This document shows positions 1 through 11,117 of a DNA stretch of 51,311 nucleotides, in pieces. Position 1 is the first letter of the stretch; each line of letters starts with the position of its first letter. The DNA lies in the NCBI GenBank assembly GCA_023853785.1, contig JAJIRX010000877.1:1-51311 (forward strand), in the 5' to 3' direction. A program made the position numbers and the translations under genes. Under the pieces are notes generated by a model that was given only the letters and a program-made list of their open reading frames with translations, had not been told where the DNA came from and searched no databases. The DNA comes from Psilocybe azurescens. Taxonomy: Eukaryota; Basidiomycota; Agaricomycetes; Agaricales; Agrocybaceae.

Positions 1-2066
1 TGCTTACTGTTTTCTGGCATATGGTATGGGTTTTTCTTGTTCTTCGGAAACCCATCATCCTCCCATTCTGACACATATCCTCCCACTTCTTCAACAGATC
101 GTTGTCCAGCGAGATTGACAGGCCATGATGGCCTTCAGTTTGAACATTGCGCCGGCAACGGCGTTTTTGTACCTTCATAGCAAGGACTTTCCCAACGATG
201 TGTACTTCATCCAATTCCAAAATCCGTGATCGTCCAGCGTATCCTGTCGAGAGCCGGGCCCCTGAGTCTTGGTTGCATTTGAAAGAGCGTTGTGATTTGA
301 CCATACACGTTCTGGGCACTCGCAGTCGGAGAGTCCAACACCGGGGATATAATTTAAAGAATAAACCTGATGGTTGGCCTGCGTATGCATTGGTTCATGA
401 AGTTTAGGAATTGCGGGAACCAGGGTTGTTGTCGCAGCTGGTTTGAGGCTTTCAGGCCAGTCATTCTCCATCCTTTTGAATAGGTTGATGAACCATTGGC
501 AGGCGATATCGTAGCTTATCAGAACGAGGTGAACCGCTATCATCTGAAGGATCAAGCAAAGATATAGTCCATATTGGCGTACCTGCAGAAACGTCAACGA
601 TGAATCAGGATTTCAGAAAGTAGAGTACTCACCGCTCTCCTTTTTGTAGGTTTCCTACCCCTACTGGCAGGATCATCTCCGATCTCCCACATACCGCAGC
701 TCCAACCCCTGTGTATCGTAAACCAATCGAAAATTTAGTGTTCGCCGCCAGGGCCTGGAATCCAACGCAAGTGCTAATCTGGAGGATCGTTAGACAAGAA
801 AACAAAATATAACAAAGCGAGCATACGTCTTCATCGTTTGCTCGGCTCAAAACATAATTTTCGTATGGCTCTCGAGGAACCATATACGCCCATCCAGTTC
901 CGAGTCCAGGATCTTGCGAGTAGTTAGATGAGTTGATTCTTCAACCGAAAGTTGGCATCCATGCAAATGATCATCATATAGAGAAACCTAGAATATAGTT
1001 AGATAGGACTCGTCAAGTCATATTCGACAACTCACTTCATTCCCTTAGGAACCTTCTCCCAATCAGTTGGCAAGTTAATGCCAGGATGTGGACACAAGGG
1101 CATACGATTGCCAATTCTCCAGCTGATGTCCCGCAGCGCCAGTGATATCGTGGTGCTCGCCCGCCCACTTGAGCATCTGTAAGTGTTGCCACTGCAGTAT
1201 CATCCGAAAGAGCGCTGGTATCGCGATTTTGGGGGTTAATGCCTAGGTTTGTGGTTGATTTTTCGAGACAGCGGTAGAAATCGTATGTCGATGCTTTTGT
1301 AGTAAGTGCGAGTTTGTGGAGGTGGCGGAGGACTTCAAATGTTGCACACGTCTGTACCGACAACTGAGATGCTGGGTAAAGCCTTCGACGAAGGAGCTGG
1401 AGATGGTGGGGAATTTCACGGGGCAACCACAATAAAATATGTTCACAGAGTGTATGCCATTCGTATGAAGCACCAACATATTCGAATGACATGGAATGGG
1501 ATTTTGCAGTAGCCGGAAGAGTGATTGAGCTGGAGCCGAAGTCCCAGAGTCTTGAGCGACACCTCAATGAACTGCGTTCCAGTCCATTTCTTGTTTGAAC
1601 GTTAGCAAGAGCAGAATTGTCAAACTAGAAAAATACGCACCTCAATACGATGGAATGGGTGCAGTCGGTGTCTCTTCACGCAACACACTCGGCACGTAAG
1701 GTCAGGAGAGATGCACTCTCTGCACCTATATTCCGGAGGGCCAGGATCTTCAACGGAACGCGCAATGCAATCCGGACAGTGCTGTGCATGTCGAAAGTCC
1801 CCCTTCCTTCCCAGCGAAGAATCTCGTCGAGGTATCCCTGCCGATGTGTTTCTTTCCATACTACATGGGGACGTCTCTACATACATTAGCTAGTAGTCAG
1901 CAGCGGTCGAACGAAAAGCAGACAAATACTGACTGAAACGACACTCTTTTTCTTTTTTGTTTCGCAGCTATTTGAGGCGGGGGCCATTCCTCCATCACCT
2001 CGGCCTCGACTGTTTCGTTGTACCACTCTTCATCTGCGTTTAGGGCGAAGTTCTCGTCATCAGGAG
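1..2066 (-). pseudogene. KDZ (CxC2-type) transposase, decayed, runs off the left edge
   Basis: Reading leftwards from about 2061 there is an acidic leader (DDENFALNADEEWYNE), then RRPHVVWKETHR near 1875. A cysteine cluster follows with CPDCIARSVEDPGPPEYRC and CRVCCVKRHRLHPFHRIE (about 1800-1640). Next come KASTYDFYRCLEKSTTNLG (about 1290), GLRYTGVGAAVCGRSEM (about 725-675), SYDIACQWFINLF (about 516) and IPKLHEPMHTQANHQVYSLN (417-351). This order and these motifs are those of agaricomycete KDZ transposases with an N-terminal CxC2 zinc-binding cluster, which move Kyakuja/Dileera/Zisupton-type DNA transposons. The reading frame changes several times, for example around 1825 and across 1560-1040, so it is not one functional protein even allowing for introns. 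The C-terminal part lies outside the window. Family assignment is strong; exact exon borders are not resolved. Confidence 0.88.
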
Positions 2067-2748
2067 GGGACCACGGTTACTTGCTCCCAAGCCCCAGCTA
2101 CACGTTCGGGGAATGATCTATGCATGCTGCGTGTTGTTCCACCGACATTTCAAAGTGCCCTCGCTAGAGTGGATAATATCAAATCGTTGAGTATCTGCAC
2201 AGAGTCATGGTATGCACCAACCTGGCGAGCAGTAATCCGTCGGCGTTTTTGGAGAACATCTAAGCGAATATGAATCGAAGATCAATGAAGACTTTAAGAA
2301 AACCAGACTCAGTATACTCGACGAAAAACAAATCACGTGATTGCATCAACAGTCGTTTAACGGTTCTGATTGGTCTTCTTGACCTCCATCCATATTTCAA
2401 ACTCGCCCCTAAACCCCTGTTGAAAAGGTCTATCTCTATTTCTTTGCTCTCTTTGTTCCACTTTCTTTGGTACTTACAAATCCTCTAACCCACACACCCG
2501 CACAACTAGCTGACGATGTACTCGAACTAGATTATGATTGCGTTCACCGTACGCCCTTCCTTTTTATTCAGTCACTCAGCCCTGACTCTGCATATCGGTA
2601 GTGCTCACGTTCCTCGTCCATCTGTAAGTCCCATCTCCTTCTATCCTACCATCCTTCCACAAAGCAGCGTCACTGACATTGCCAAACGCCCTTCCCTCCA
2701 GAATCGTCTTCCACTCCCAAACGTCCGTCCCTCCAGAATCTTCTTTCA
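2067..2748. other. No supported gene between the KDZ remnant and the minisatellite
   Basis: This is the region upstream of the KDZ remnant. A minus-strand ATG near 2149 opens only a short frame that stops after 16 codons. The 2270-2488 and 2534-2845 plus-strand frames are low-complexity, run partly into the minisatellite and show no recognisable domain. Confidence 0.5.
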
Positions 2749-3040
2749 CTGTAAGCTCCCTGTATCCCAATTGTCGCTGCTGAAACCTCCATCCGTCCAG
2801 ATTCTTCTCTCGCACATCCTTCCGATGCCAATCGTTGTCCACTGAAACCTCCTTCCCTCCAGATTCTTCTCTCGCACATCCCTCATCTTCAAATGTAAGC
2901 TCCCTGTATCCCAATCGTCGTCTGCTAAAATCTCCTTCCCTCCAGATTCTTCTCTCTCATATCCCTCCGATGCCAATCGTTGTCCTCTGAAACCTTCTTC
3001 CCTCCTGATTCTTCTCTTGCACATTCCTCCGTTGCCAATC
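2749..3040. repeat. Pyrimidine-rich minisatellite with alternating 62- and 83-base units
   Basis: The core 'agattcttctct' recurs at about 2799, 2861, 2944 and 3006 (last copy tgattcttctct), so spacing alternates 62, 83 and 62 bases. A second marker, 'gtaagctccctgtatccca', recurs at 2751 and 2895, giving a higher-order period of about 144-145 bases. Open frames across it on either strand are a by-product of the repeat. Confidence 0.8.
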
Positions 3041-3060
3041 GTCGTCCACATTGTCAATCC

Positions 3061-4032
3061 ATGTTGAGTATCCATGTTGAGTAGAATCGAACCACCAATT
3101 GAACTAACGCTGACCTCTCCTCTCTTCCAAACAGACTTTTCTACCTACCCCTTCATCACATCAGGCCTGATACTCACCTATTTCATTTCACCAGGATCTA
3201 GATACGTCGCCTCAAACTCTTTGTCAAGCTGTATACGGTACGCACATTCGCTTACCCTCATTCACCTCCACATTCACTTAACGTCATTCACCCCTCACCC
3301 CTTACACAGCCGGTGGGCTCTTTCTATGGGTGGCCCACGACTGCAAGACAAAGGACGCAGTACCTCAAAACTCTTCTGCCAGAGGACTTAGAGTCATATA
3401 CACAGTTAGAGGCTTTAAGATGGAAAGAAGGTCTGAAATACTGCTAGTTGTCCAAAATATGAATTAGTTAATGGTGGTATACGTTATATATTATTTTCAT
3501 CTTGAAGCACCCTCAGTACACCTTCAAAACGAATGTTTTAGTTTTCAAAGTGCTGATTCCGGGTAAAATGCTGATTCCGGAAACCCTTGAACAAAGAATT
3601 GTTCATTACTGACGAAGTATTGGTCTCTGAATGAAAATAATTATATGTACAGCTACCTATAGCATACCCATTCATATACATAAAAATTTAGGCAGCGATG
3701 CATGACAGAGTTGTGTAAACTCTTGAGCACTCTGAGACGCGTTTCTAGATGCTATATGAAACTCAGTTGTGCCTTCGGCTCAAAACCGTGTTAAAGTCAT
3801 ATCTGATATCTCGCTTTTTTGGTCCTCAACGCCATGTATTAAAACAAAATCGTGTATAAAGAGCTTTTATGAGCTTTATCTATCACCAGGTGCTCAGTCT
3901 CAAGTGTCGAGAGCCACCAAAAGTATAGGATTTCGGTGCGAGTCCATTTCGGGAAGCATCTATTTTTAGAATTGATAACAGCCTGTGCCACAAATTTCGC
4001 CGTTCGTTGTTCCTCACCGTTTCCTAGCTCTC
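3061..4032. other. Intergenic, nothing recognised
   Basis: Frames at 3074-3391 and 3769-3969 on the plus strand have no recognisable features. A short direct repeat containing 'gctgattccgg' occurs at about 3552 and 3571. Confidence 0.5.
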
Positions 4033-4510
4033 ATGCCTGCACCGATCGATGAAGAACAACGTCAAAACAACCTTAAAATAAAGAGGGAATATCGACGCGA
4101 GTAAGTACTCCAGCTTGTCTCTTAGTATAGCCAGAACATTCAATATTACTGCAGAAACATATCGAGAGTAAGAGCTAATGATCGCTACGAAAAAGAATCA
4201 AGAGGTATGTTAAACACCGAATCAGTGTAGCTGCAAGAAACTAATGCTGATTTATTCCAGGAAAAGATCATCCCCGAAGAACTTAGCCTGGAGAAAGAAC
4301 AGCATAGGCAGGCTCAAGCACGCTACCGGGAGAAAAACAGGCTGCACCTTAATTTTTTGTTCCAGGCGCTATCGGTATGTTTTCATTTGAACCTATTATG
4401 GATTCCATTGCTTACCATTACTTGTATAGACTAGAAAAAAGCACGCACAACAACTGGAACAAGACGAGGAGGAATACCAACAACTGATGGCATTGGGGGA
4501 TGAGGATTGA
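4033..4510 (+). CDS. Small charged protein with RYREKNR motif, four-exon model
   Basis: ATG at 4033. The best model has exons 4033-4100, 4155-4167, 4261-4374 and 4430-4510 with GT-AG introns, giving about 91 residues and a TGA stop. The protein starts MPAPIDEEQRQ, contains REYRREN and QAQARYREKNRLHL, and ends in an acidic tail (EQDEEEYQQLMALGDED). It is highly charged and helix-prone, with no membrane segment or catalytic motif. Exon 2 in this model is only 13 bases. A longer exon 2 ending before 'gtatgt' at about 4205 adds ANDRYEKESR, but shifts exon 3 into an early stop. So either a micro-exon or a frame break is present. Similar small RYREKNR proteins are common in agaric genomes, often as multicopy families; the function is unknown. 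Confidence 0.5.
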
Positions 4511-4887
4511 CTTGAATTGTTACTTTGACGGAGCCCGACGCTTTGTCTCTTCGTTCACAAATTTTACCTGGAGGGCTTCAAATAAAGACATTCCCCATCT
4601 ATTTAATGTAATTGTTATTGATAATATAAAACAATTGACGGCTTTGAAGTAAATAACGACCTTTACTAGTTTTTTTGCTTTCTTCCACCACTGGTATACC
4701 CTACCGAACTGGTTCATCGATCTTATCATGAAATTTTTGAATTACAGTTTTTCTCTTCAATTCTACTTGGCATCCAGACACAGCTTTTACTTGGCTTACA
4801 GAAACCAATCCGAAAAATGTTGTGAAGGGCGGAATAAGACATATATTTTGTAACTACGGAAAACCATGTGATTGAACTAATTACAGC

Positions 4888-5813
4888 CTATTGCATACTG
4901 TGTACCTGTAAGCTACTCACAAATTCCCCACTTAGGAAGGATGTTGAACACACGCCAAGCGGGAGGGAAGAATGGGATGAACTACCAGAGGCAATGGGAG
5001 CCTCAAAGAGACGCTGGAGGCGCTCTGATCGGCGTTGAGAGGCAGTGGAAGATTCGATATTGTCGGCGGCCTTTTCTTTTCCCTTGGACTTCCTGGCGGG
5101 AGTATCCATTCATAATCATCAACGTGGACGTTTGAGAAGACAGGGTGTTGATAGGGGAGGTTTGTTCTTGACAACCCTAGTGCGAGCCCTGGAGCAGCGG
5201 CCAGAGGAGCAGGAGCTCGAGTGCGCCAAGGTCGATGAGGAGACGCCTGCCAAGGTTGCTTGAGAATCGTCTCGCTTGCCAAGGCCGATGAGGAGGCTGC
5301 CACATGGCTAGACAGTGCATAGGAGGCCGGAGGGGTATGATGTTCAGGGGAACAAATGTGCGCTTCCGAGAAGCGACAGTGGGTTGAGATATTATCGTAG
5401 CGGGAGGAGCAGGTGCAGCGGGTATAACAGGGGAGGGGCGCAACAGGAAGGGTAGGGGAGGGGCAGGCACAACGGGAGCGAGAGAAGCTGGAAGGATATG
5501 AATACCGTCTGCTTGATACCGATTCCTGTACCAGGCGACGGCCTCGTCCCATGAAGCTACGTGCTTCACCTCGGAGCCTGGATCATGGAGCAGGGCCTCG
5601 ATATCAATTGAACTAAAAGGGAGTTAACAGTGTAGGATACAAGAAAAAAGAAAGAAAAACTCACGCATCCCAAGGTTTTATACCAACCCATGCCCCAACT
5701 GTAACTATCAAAAAGGACCTCATGGGCTCTACAAAGTGGCCAGGGAGAGGAACCTTTGTGCTGGAGTAGTTGGTCGGCTCCCATGGCTCACCGTGAGCAT
5801 CGACGATATCCAT
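4888..5813 (-). CDS. Protein with RNase H1-N/viroplasmin-like segment and Pro-rich tail (model tentative)
   Basis: ATG at 5813 (MDIVDAHGEPWEP). Exon 1 ends WVGIKPWDA at 5665 with donor gtgagt, and the next exon joins in frame after a 'tttag' acceptor just before SIDIEALLHDPGSEV. The joined segment runs from VGAWVGIKPWD through VKHVASWDEAVAWYRNRY. It resembles the small 'WxGI...SWDEA...YRxxY' fold found in many agaricomycete proteins related to the RNase H1 N-terminal (viroplasmin-like) domain. A long Pro/Ala-rich stretch follows. The frame then appears to shift to a basic tail (RKSKGKEKAADNIE, near 5090-5050) with QRRSERLQRLFEAP, ending about 4888. The domain call is by pattern only. The C-terminal reading frame is uncertain because two overlapping frames are both open (4932-5552 and 5177-5569). 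Confidence 0.42.
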
Positions 5814-6366
5814 GTTGGAATCTGTAGGGTTGTTTGTAAGAGGATAATCGAAAAAGCGCGACGTTACGCACCTGGCATGACGGGTGCTGGAACAGCAGAT
5901 AGCAGAGGAGGCAAAGAATCAGGAGGCAGCGCAAAGTCAAACGGCGATAGCAGCATGGAAAGAATAAAGAAGAGGGTAAGGAAGAGGAAGTGGCCGGACG
6001 AGGGTTGAAAAGAAATCCGATAGTGGCCGAAAGGTCTGCTATATCTTTTCCCGCCCATACGACGCAATTTCGGATCTGATACTGGTGGAATAAGCCGTCG
6101 ATCGTTCTGAACCAGCTCATATGGCTGAATAAATTGGTAGTCAGAGTGTTACAATACGCAGAAACAGATAGATTAGGGTACTTACAAAGTGAAAGATCGA
6201 ATCACATGTGAACCAGCTCATGCAATGCAGGCGGGGGCTAAGATTGACTGTATGGCTAATTTGAAACAACGAGATTCTACTTCGTTGAACTGTGTGCCCT
6301 CGAGTCAACGTAATGTAAGCAATCTACACACCAGAGAGGCGTGGATACTCACCTGAAATAGAAAAT

Positions 6367-8448
6367 ATGGTCAACAAAGGGGCATTCCAAGGCTCTCGAA
6401 GAGAATTCCTGCTCGGAGAGAAGCCGGCATATGCTCTTGCTGTTTCTGAGGGATGTATTCCAGAAGCACTTTCGCTAATTCAGCGACGATACTTCAAGAG
6501 GTACCCAGCGGACCTACCTCACGAGCAGGAACCGAGCGCTGAACATTTGGCTTCTGTCGACGACGGTGCACCGGACCCAGAGACGAGAGAACCCGACAAA
6601 GACAAGCTGCCGCCCGCGGAGTATGCCCTTGAGATGAAGAGGATTGAGGACAGAAGGAATGTTGTGAACTATCGCAAGGGAGTGAGTACTACGTCGGTAC
6701 GTCACGCTTCGCTTAACTAATCAAACGTTTAGCAAATCAAAAGGTGGTTTCATTATCAGTACTCGAAGGACCAGGATGTATCCTCGGGTTCAAAAGCTGG
6801 CGCCGCACCATTGGCCCTCTTAACCCAATACCTTACCGGAGCAGCACCCACCAAACCTTGCCAGAAGTCCACCGTTAACGTTTTGGAGGAAAACCAGCGA
6901 GAAAGCATCGAAAAGGAGCTAATGGCCATTGAACCGTCTGTTAAGGCCGAACACTATGCTAAGACTCAAGACGTAAATCGCCCGCAGGATGTTTTCCAGA
7001 CTGGATCTACATGAGCAGAGGAAATGGAAGAAAGCCGCGCATGATGAGCATGAGGCGGCTATGGCTGCCTATGAAACAGGATTACATGCAGAGCCGTCCA
7101 CAGAGCCAATTGATCGTCAACGGTACGTCTTACTGATATATTAATCATCTACTGACTTTATATCAATTGTTATCTAGAGCTATTCAAGAGATGATTCAGT
7201 TTATGCAGCCCATTCTTGACGGCATTACGCAGGCTACTGGATGGAAGGCAACTTTGATTGCTGGTGGGCCTGAACCAGCCCAGGGTGGAACGTTCAGTGT
7301 CATAAGGTACGATACTTGCTATTACATTGCTATCTATGTTGCTTATTTGACTCAATTCAGTGTTCACTCTGGAACGACATCTGGAGATGTCCCTATGAAA
7401 TTTGGCCGTGCGGAGCGCCTGCGACTGAAGAAGGTGATTGTTCCCATCTTCGGTAATTTTTACAGAAATGCTACAGTGAGTTTCTATCTTCTTGAGTACC
7501 CAGATGGTTTCAGCTAATATATATTCATTGTAACACCAGAAGAATGCAAAGATCGCGCACTTCCGAAAGACAAGGAATACATGTTGCTACTGACATCGCT
7601 CGAATTTGACGAGAACACGGTGTCTATCGATTCGCTGGGACATTTTTCTTCGGAAGGCGAATCCACAGCACCAGCATCGTCTTTCCATGCGGGGTCCTCT
7701 CGACTCTCTGCCATATCTATTCCAACACCTGTCGAAACACTGCTCATTTCCCAGACATCCAATGAGAAACTACTGTTAAAGACTGCACACCACACCGACC
7801 AAACAGAAGACGACGATTTGAATCCCTTCCCATACAGATGGCCAGACAGCTTTGACATCGACCATCCCTTGTCACCTCGACCACTGGGCGACTTTCGGCT
7901 CTATATCGCCGGATCTTTCACGCCAACGTTCAGCCCATGCATCCCCGCAAACTCTCCCCCACCCTCTGCTCCACCATCCCCTGTTCCTGCATCAATGGCC
8001 CCACCAGCGACCACAAACTCTCCCCCACCCTCTGCTCCACCATCCCCTGTTCCTGCATCAATGGCCCCGCCCGGCGACCACAAAATCGAAAAATAGAAAG
8101 CGGAAAGGGAGTTTGAATGTGGCAGGAAATCATACAAAATATCAGAAAGGTGAAAGGTAGGCAATCGCATATTAACGAGACTGAATTTTGCTGATACCAC
8201 TTTCCTGATTAAAAACCAGTACATCAAACATTCCAGACACGACCACAATTGCAAAGCGTCGCAGTGCTCGTAATACTGAGGATCCACTTGCAAGGTCTGA
8301 TTTCACAGCTCTTCGTGTCAGCCAATTGGCTAACGTTTACACTACAAGCACATCCAAAACTATTAATTCCGCCGCTCCAGGTACTGTCATTCTTCGAAGC
8401 GGAAAACCTGCAAAACCGTCGAAATTTTGGGTCTATGCAGATGAATAG
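6367..8448 (+). pseudogene. Conserved agaricomycete protein of unknown function, two frame breaks
   Basis: ATG at 6367 (MVNKGAFQGSRREFLLGEK). Segments follow in the order expected for a family common in Agaricomycetes: IQRRYFKRYPADLPHE, AEHLASVDDGAPDPE, then after an intron QIKRWFHYQYSKDQ. Then come MFSRLDLHEQRKWKKAAHDE, DRQRAIQEMIQFMQPILDGI, TGWKATLIAGGPEPAQGG, HSGTTSGDVPMKFGRAER and KKVIVPIFGNFYRNAT. The tail is long, Ser/Pro-rich and acidic, ending KPSKFWVYADE at 8446-8448 (TAG). Introns fit at about 6681-6730, 7120-7177, 7309-7360 and 8158-8219. The frame breaks near 6975-6990 (start of RRMFSRLDL) and near 8080-8095. The exon junction near 7470-7540 has two possible donors. No enzymatic motif is visible. 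The two breaks may be real decay or assembly errors. Confidence 0.65.
7949..8080 (+). repeat. 66-base tandem duplication encoding a Pro/Ser repeat
   Basis: Two copies 66 bases (22 codons) apart, starting at 7949 and 8015, encode the repeat whose core is NSPPPSAPPSPVPASMAPP. The length keeps frame, and the copies are nearly identical, so the duplication looks recent. Confidence 0.9.
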
Positions 8449-9239
8449 CGCAACATCGGTAGTATATTAAGCATGTAAAGATATCAAAATATTTTCTACA
8501 ATGTTTCCTTCAGATCTCTTCAAGTATAACTGTGTTCAGAACTCAGTATAAGCAATTTGAACTTCAATTTCACGTTCATAATTGGACAAGACAGTCCATC
8601 GAAATATTAGTCAGGTGATGGAATTCGCATCAGGCCTAGAGCTCTGGCAACGGTCCATCAATATATTAGTAAGATGTGGAATTTTAGAGCCCGATCAGCC
8701 GTCAAAATGTTTGTAATACGAAGTCACGTTATTAAGCCTAGAGCTCTCTCAACGGTCCATCAAATTATTTGTAAGAGTTGCCAATTTTAGAGCTCGATCA
8801 GTGATCCATCAAAATGTCAGCAATATGAAGTCATCGTATTATCACACCCGAACACAATCAATCTAATAATGACGCAGACACGTCTATTTTTAAACGTCAT
8901 CCAAAGATTCCCATTGCAATCCACCCCGCAACGCCTGCGATATCCAGCGCAAATGGGGGCAATGGGGTGTAATTTATTAATAGAACGCAATGGACATTTT
9001 AGCGCGCCCAAAACGCCAAAGAGCCTGTCACAAACCCATTTTTCGCCCCCGCAGAGCAGAAATACGGTTTGTTTATATATATTTTTCTGCACCCACCCAA
9101 TGCAGTGCCAAACCCCGCTCATGCATGAATTCAGGCAGTTGGGATACTGCCCGTGTGGATATATAACACGATTTGGGCAACTGCCGGTACTTCATACATG
9201 ATTATAGCTGACATGGCTGGCGTGGCGAAGATCTAATTC
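8449..9239. other. Gene-poor stretch containing a tandem duplication
   Basis: Apart from the repeat at 8635-8840, only overlapping opposite-strand frames (8817-9122 minus, 8869-9201 plus) are open. Neither carries a recognisable motif. Confidence 0.5.
8635..8840. repeat. Tandem duplication, about 102-base unit
   Basis: 'cctagagctct' begins at 8635 and 8737. Both units continue with 'caacggtccatcaa', an 'attttagagc' segment and 'aatatgaagtca' or 'aatacgaagtca'. A partial third copy (agtccatcgaaatattag) precedes them at about 8593. The units are diverged. Confidence 0.8.
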
Positions 9240-9730
9240 CAAAGCGCACTCCTCGCTATTCGAATGAAGGGCTTTTGTGGATGCAAAGTGCACCTGAGGC
9301 GGAGCTCGATGTGCAGTTTGTCGAGGGGTCTCGTTCTGGATGCGACGGAGGTGAATCGGACAACGAACGGGAGCAGACAAGTAAATAAGAGGAGGAGGGT
9401 GGTGAGAGGATGATGGACAAAGTTAAGCGCGAGATACACAAGATCCAGCTCGGCCAGCAGGAACACACATTGTACATGATCGCGTTTCTGGTCGTGAAGT
9501 AACGCATGACGCCTTCGCGAAAGGGATTTGGCGGCGTCGGTTCCGGTAGATACAACAGCAGCGGCAATATGAAGTGGGGCGCGGGAAGGGGATTGAGGAG
9601 CAGGCAGAGGATGTGTGCTTGGGTTCCCGCTGCTGCTGAAGACGGGGATGAAGAATGGTGCGTGCTGGAGATAGAAAAAGAGCATTATCCGTCATTGGTT
9701 GTGTATTGGTACTCCAGGATGGATTACTGA
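9240..9730 (+). pseudogene. U-family copy U0 (C-terminal half)
   Basis: This matches other plus-strand copies in the window. Near 9279 the frame reads MQSAPEAELDVQFVEG, which parallels MQGAPEAGLDVEFFED of U3. After a stop and shift, a second segment reads REIHKIQLGQQE. A third, opening around 9506, ends GRGLRSRQRMCAW...YSRMDY with TGA at 9728-9730. U5 ends in the same way (RGLRSGLRTCAW...WHAGMDY). Preservation of the same amino-acid frame between distant copies argues that the ancestor was coding. No known domain is recognised. This copy is broken by at least two frame changes and lacks the N-terminal half. Confidence 0.5.
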
Positions 9731-10375
9731 GCGGTGTGGGTGTGTACTTGACTCAAAGTGCGTAATTTGAACTTCCAGCTGAGCTATGCCGGGAACCAAT
9801 TTTGGGGGTTTCTTTCAGACTCGTGTTGCCCCTTACCCACTCTCCCACACGTCCTTTTCATCTATTTTTCTGCGCTTTCTCTCTCGCCTCTTATTCCCAT
9901 TTTACCTTCCACTGTCTTCCCTCATACAACTTCACTTCTGCCTTTAACCCCACCAAAATACCGCACACATCAAAGCATTGTACACTAAAGCTTACACAGT
10001 AAGACTGGATTCGAAGCCAATGATCTATTGGTCCATCCAATCTCCTTCCCATCCACCACACTACGGTGCTCCTCCTTGATTTGGCATCCGAGACGATTAT
10101 TAAACGCACTCTTCATCGTTGATGTGGATTTTTGCTTCTCGAGTCGTCCTTCTTGTGATTTTCTTTTCATAGTGCGCCCTTTTCTGCGGTGTGATTTTTA
10201 TTTTTATTTATATTACCACATTCCTGCTTTTTGTCTAATATACGCAAGCCAGGAGCCACGAGTGATAGTCCGAGTAGATGTGACGGCCCTTTTTCATTTG
10301 ATTAATGGATTTTAGTACAGACCCTCAACGAAAACAAAAGAAAAAATCATCGAAATAACTACAAAGACTGCAACC
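9731..10375. other. Cassette spacer between U and V, no gene seen
   Basis: This stretch is homologous in patches to 13360-13760, 27960-28400 and 37560-37990, for example the 'gatttggcatccgag...gattttagta' landmarks. It is pyrimidine-rich on the plus strand, and no frame is conserved between copies. Confidence 0.5.
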
Positions 10376-10657
10376 TTGCCGATCCAACGATGTCTCGAGA
10401 ACACCCAACGCCCGCCTACCCCCGGGACTATCTATTTTATTGTGTTTTCTCTAGTCTCCTACGCTTGCTTGCGAGCAGGTGACGATCTCTTCCAGGATGG
10501 GGCACGTGAACGAATTGACTCGAGGGCATACGGCGACGATGTTATTGAGAAAATTGAATACATGATAACGACAATCCATACCTACATGTTTAGATACAGG
10601 CAGGAAACGGATGAAACGAGAAATCAAAAGATCTTTTGTTTTTCATACTGGTACTAA
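10376..10657 (+). pseudogene. V-family copy V0
   Basis: A 93-codon plus-strand frame with FSLVSYACLRAGDDLFQDGA and GDDVIEKIEYMITTIHTYMF. It aligns with V1 (DNDDIIKKIQYMITTHIF) and V2 (DDDDIIKEIQHMIMTHIP) in the same frame. No domain is recognised. The antisense strand of the other copies is also partly open, so the coding strand is an inference from frame conservation. Confidence 0.35.
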
Positions 10658-10789
10658 ATAAAATTTATACATAAATAGCTAGCACGAATATAGGGTATTG
10701 ATTCTATCGAATATCTTCAGCCTTTATTCTAAATCAATCGATTTGAAAGAAAGAAAATATTGTTTCATTGATTAAATACGCGCGCGTGT

Positions 10790-11117
10790 GAACCTTCAGG
10801 CAACTTTGAAGAGAAGAGAGGACCGAGCGCATCAACCTTCGGTCTAAATTGTGATCGCTAATTCAAGGCTAGTGCTGTGTGGAAACGAATATACGGTCCC
10901 GTATATGTGAACCAGACGACTAAAGCGGAGGCTATCCTTTACATTATGGACATTAACATCTATCCCGAACCTACGGTCTCAGTGACCCTGTCAGTTTCGA
11001 ATAGGTCGAATATCATTATTGGTTTCACCATATAATAGTGCAATCTACGCTAGTCAATGTCCCTTGCACATTTAGAGCACATTACACCCCGAGTATACGT
11101 ATACGCGCAAACTATGT
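10790..11117 (-). pseudogene. NACHT 3' flank only (N0), gene body deleted
   Basis: The landmark 'caactttgaagagaag' (10799) and the stretch up to 'aactatgtattcc' (11118) match the sequence that lies immediately 3' of N1 (14520-14838) and N2 (22845-23124). In those copies the flank runs into the NACHT C-terminal codons ending GNT-stop. Here it runs instead directly into a SEC61 exon. The whole NACHT body and the C-terminal part of SEC61 are therefore missing from this cassette. Confidence 0.7.

Noticed and set aside
2576..3075. Minus frames with repeated 'EKNLDG/REESG' units resembling a repeat protein
   Set aside because: They translate the minisatellite; several frames are open at once and the unit lengths do not keep one frame.
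7901..8293. Minus-strand Gly-rich repeat frame
   Set aside because: Antisense of the Pro/Ser tandem duplication in the plus-strand gene.
8817..9201. Overlapping 100-codon frames on both strands
   Set aside because: Neither is shared with another copy or carries a motif; each is explained as the shadow of the other.
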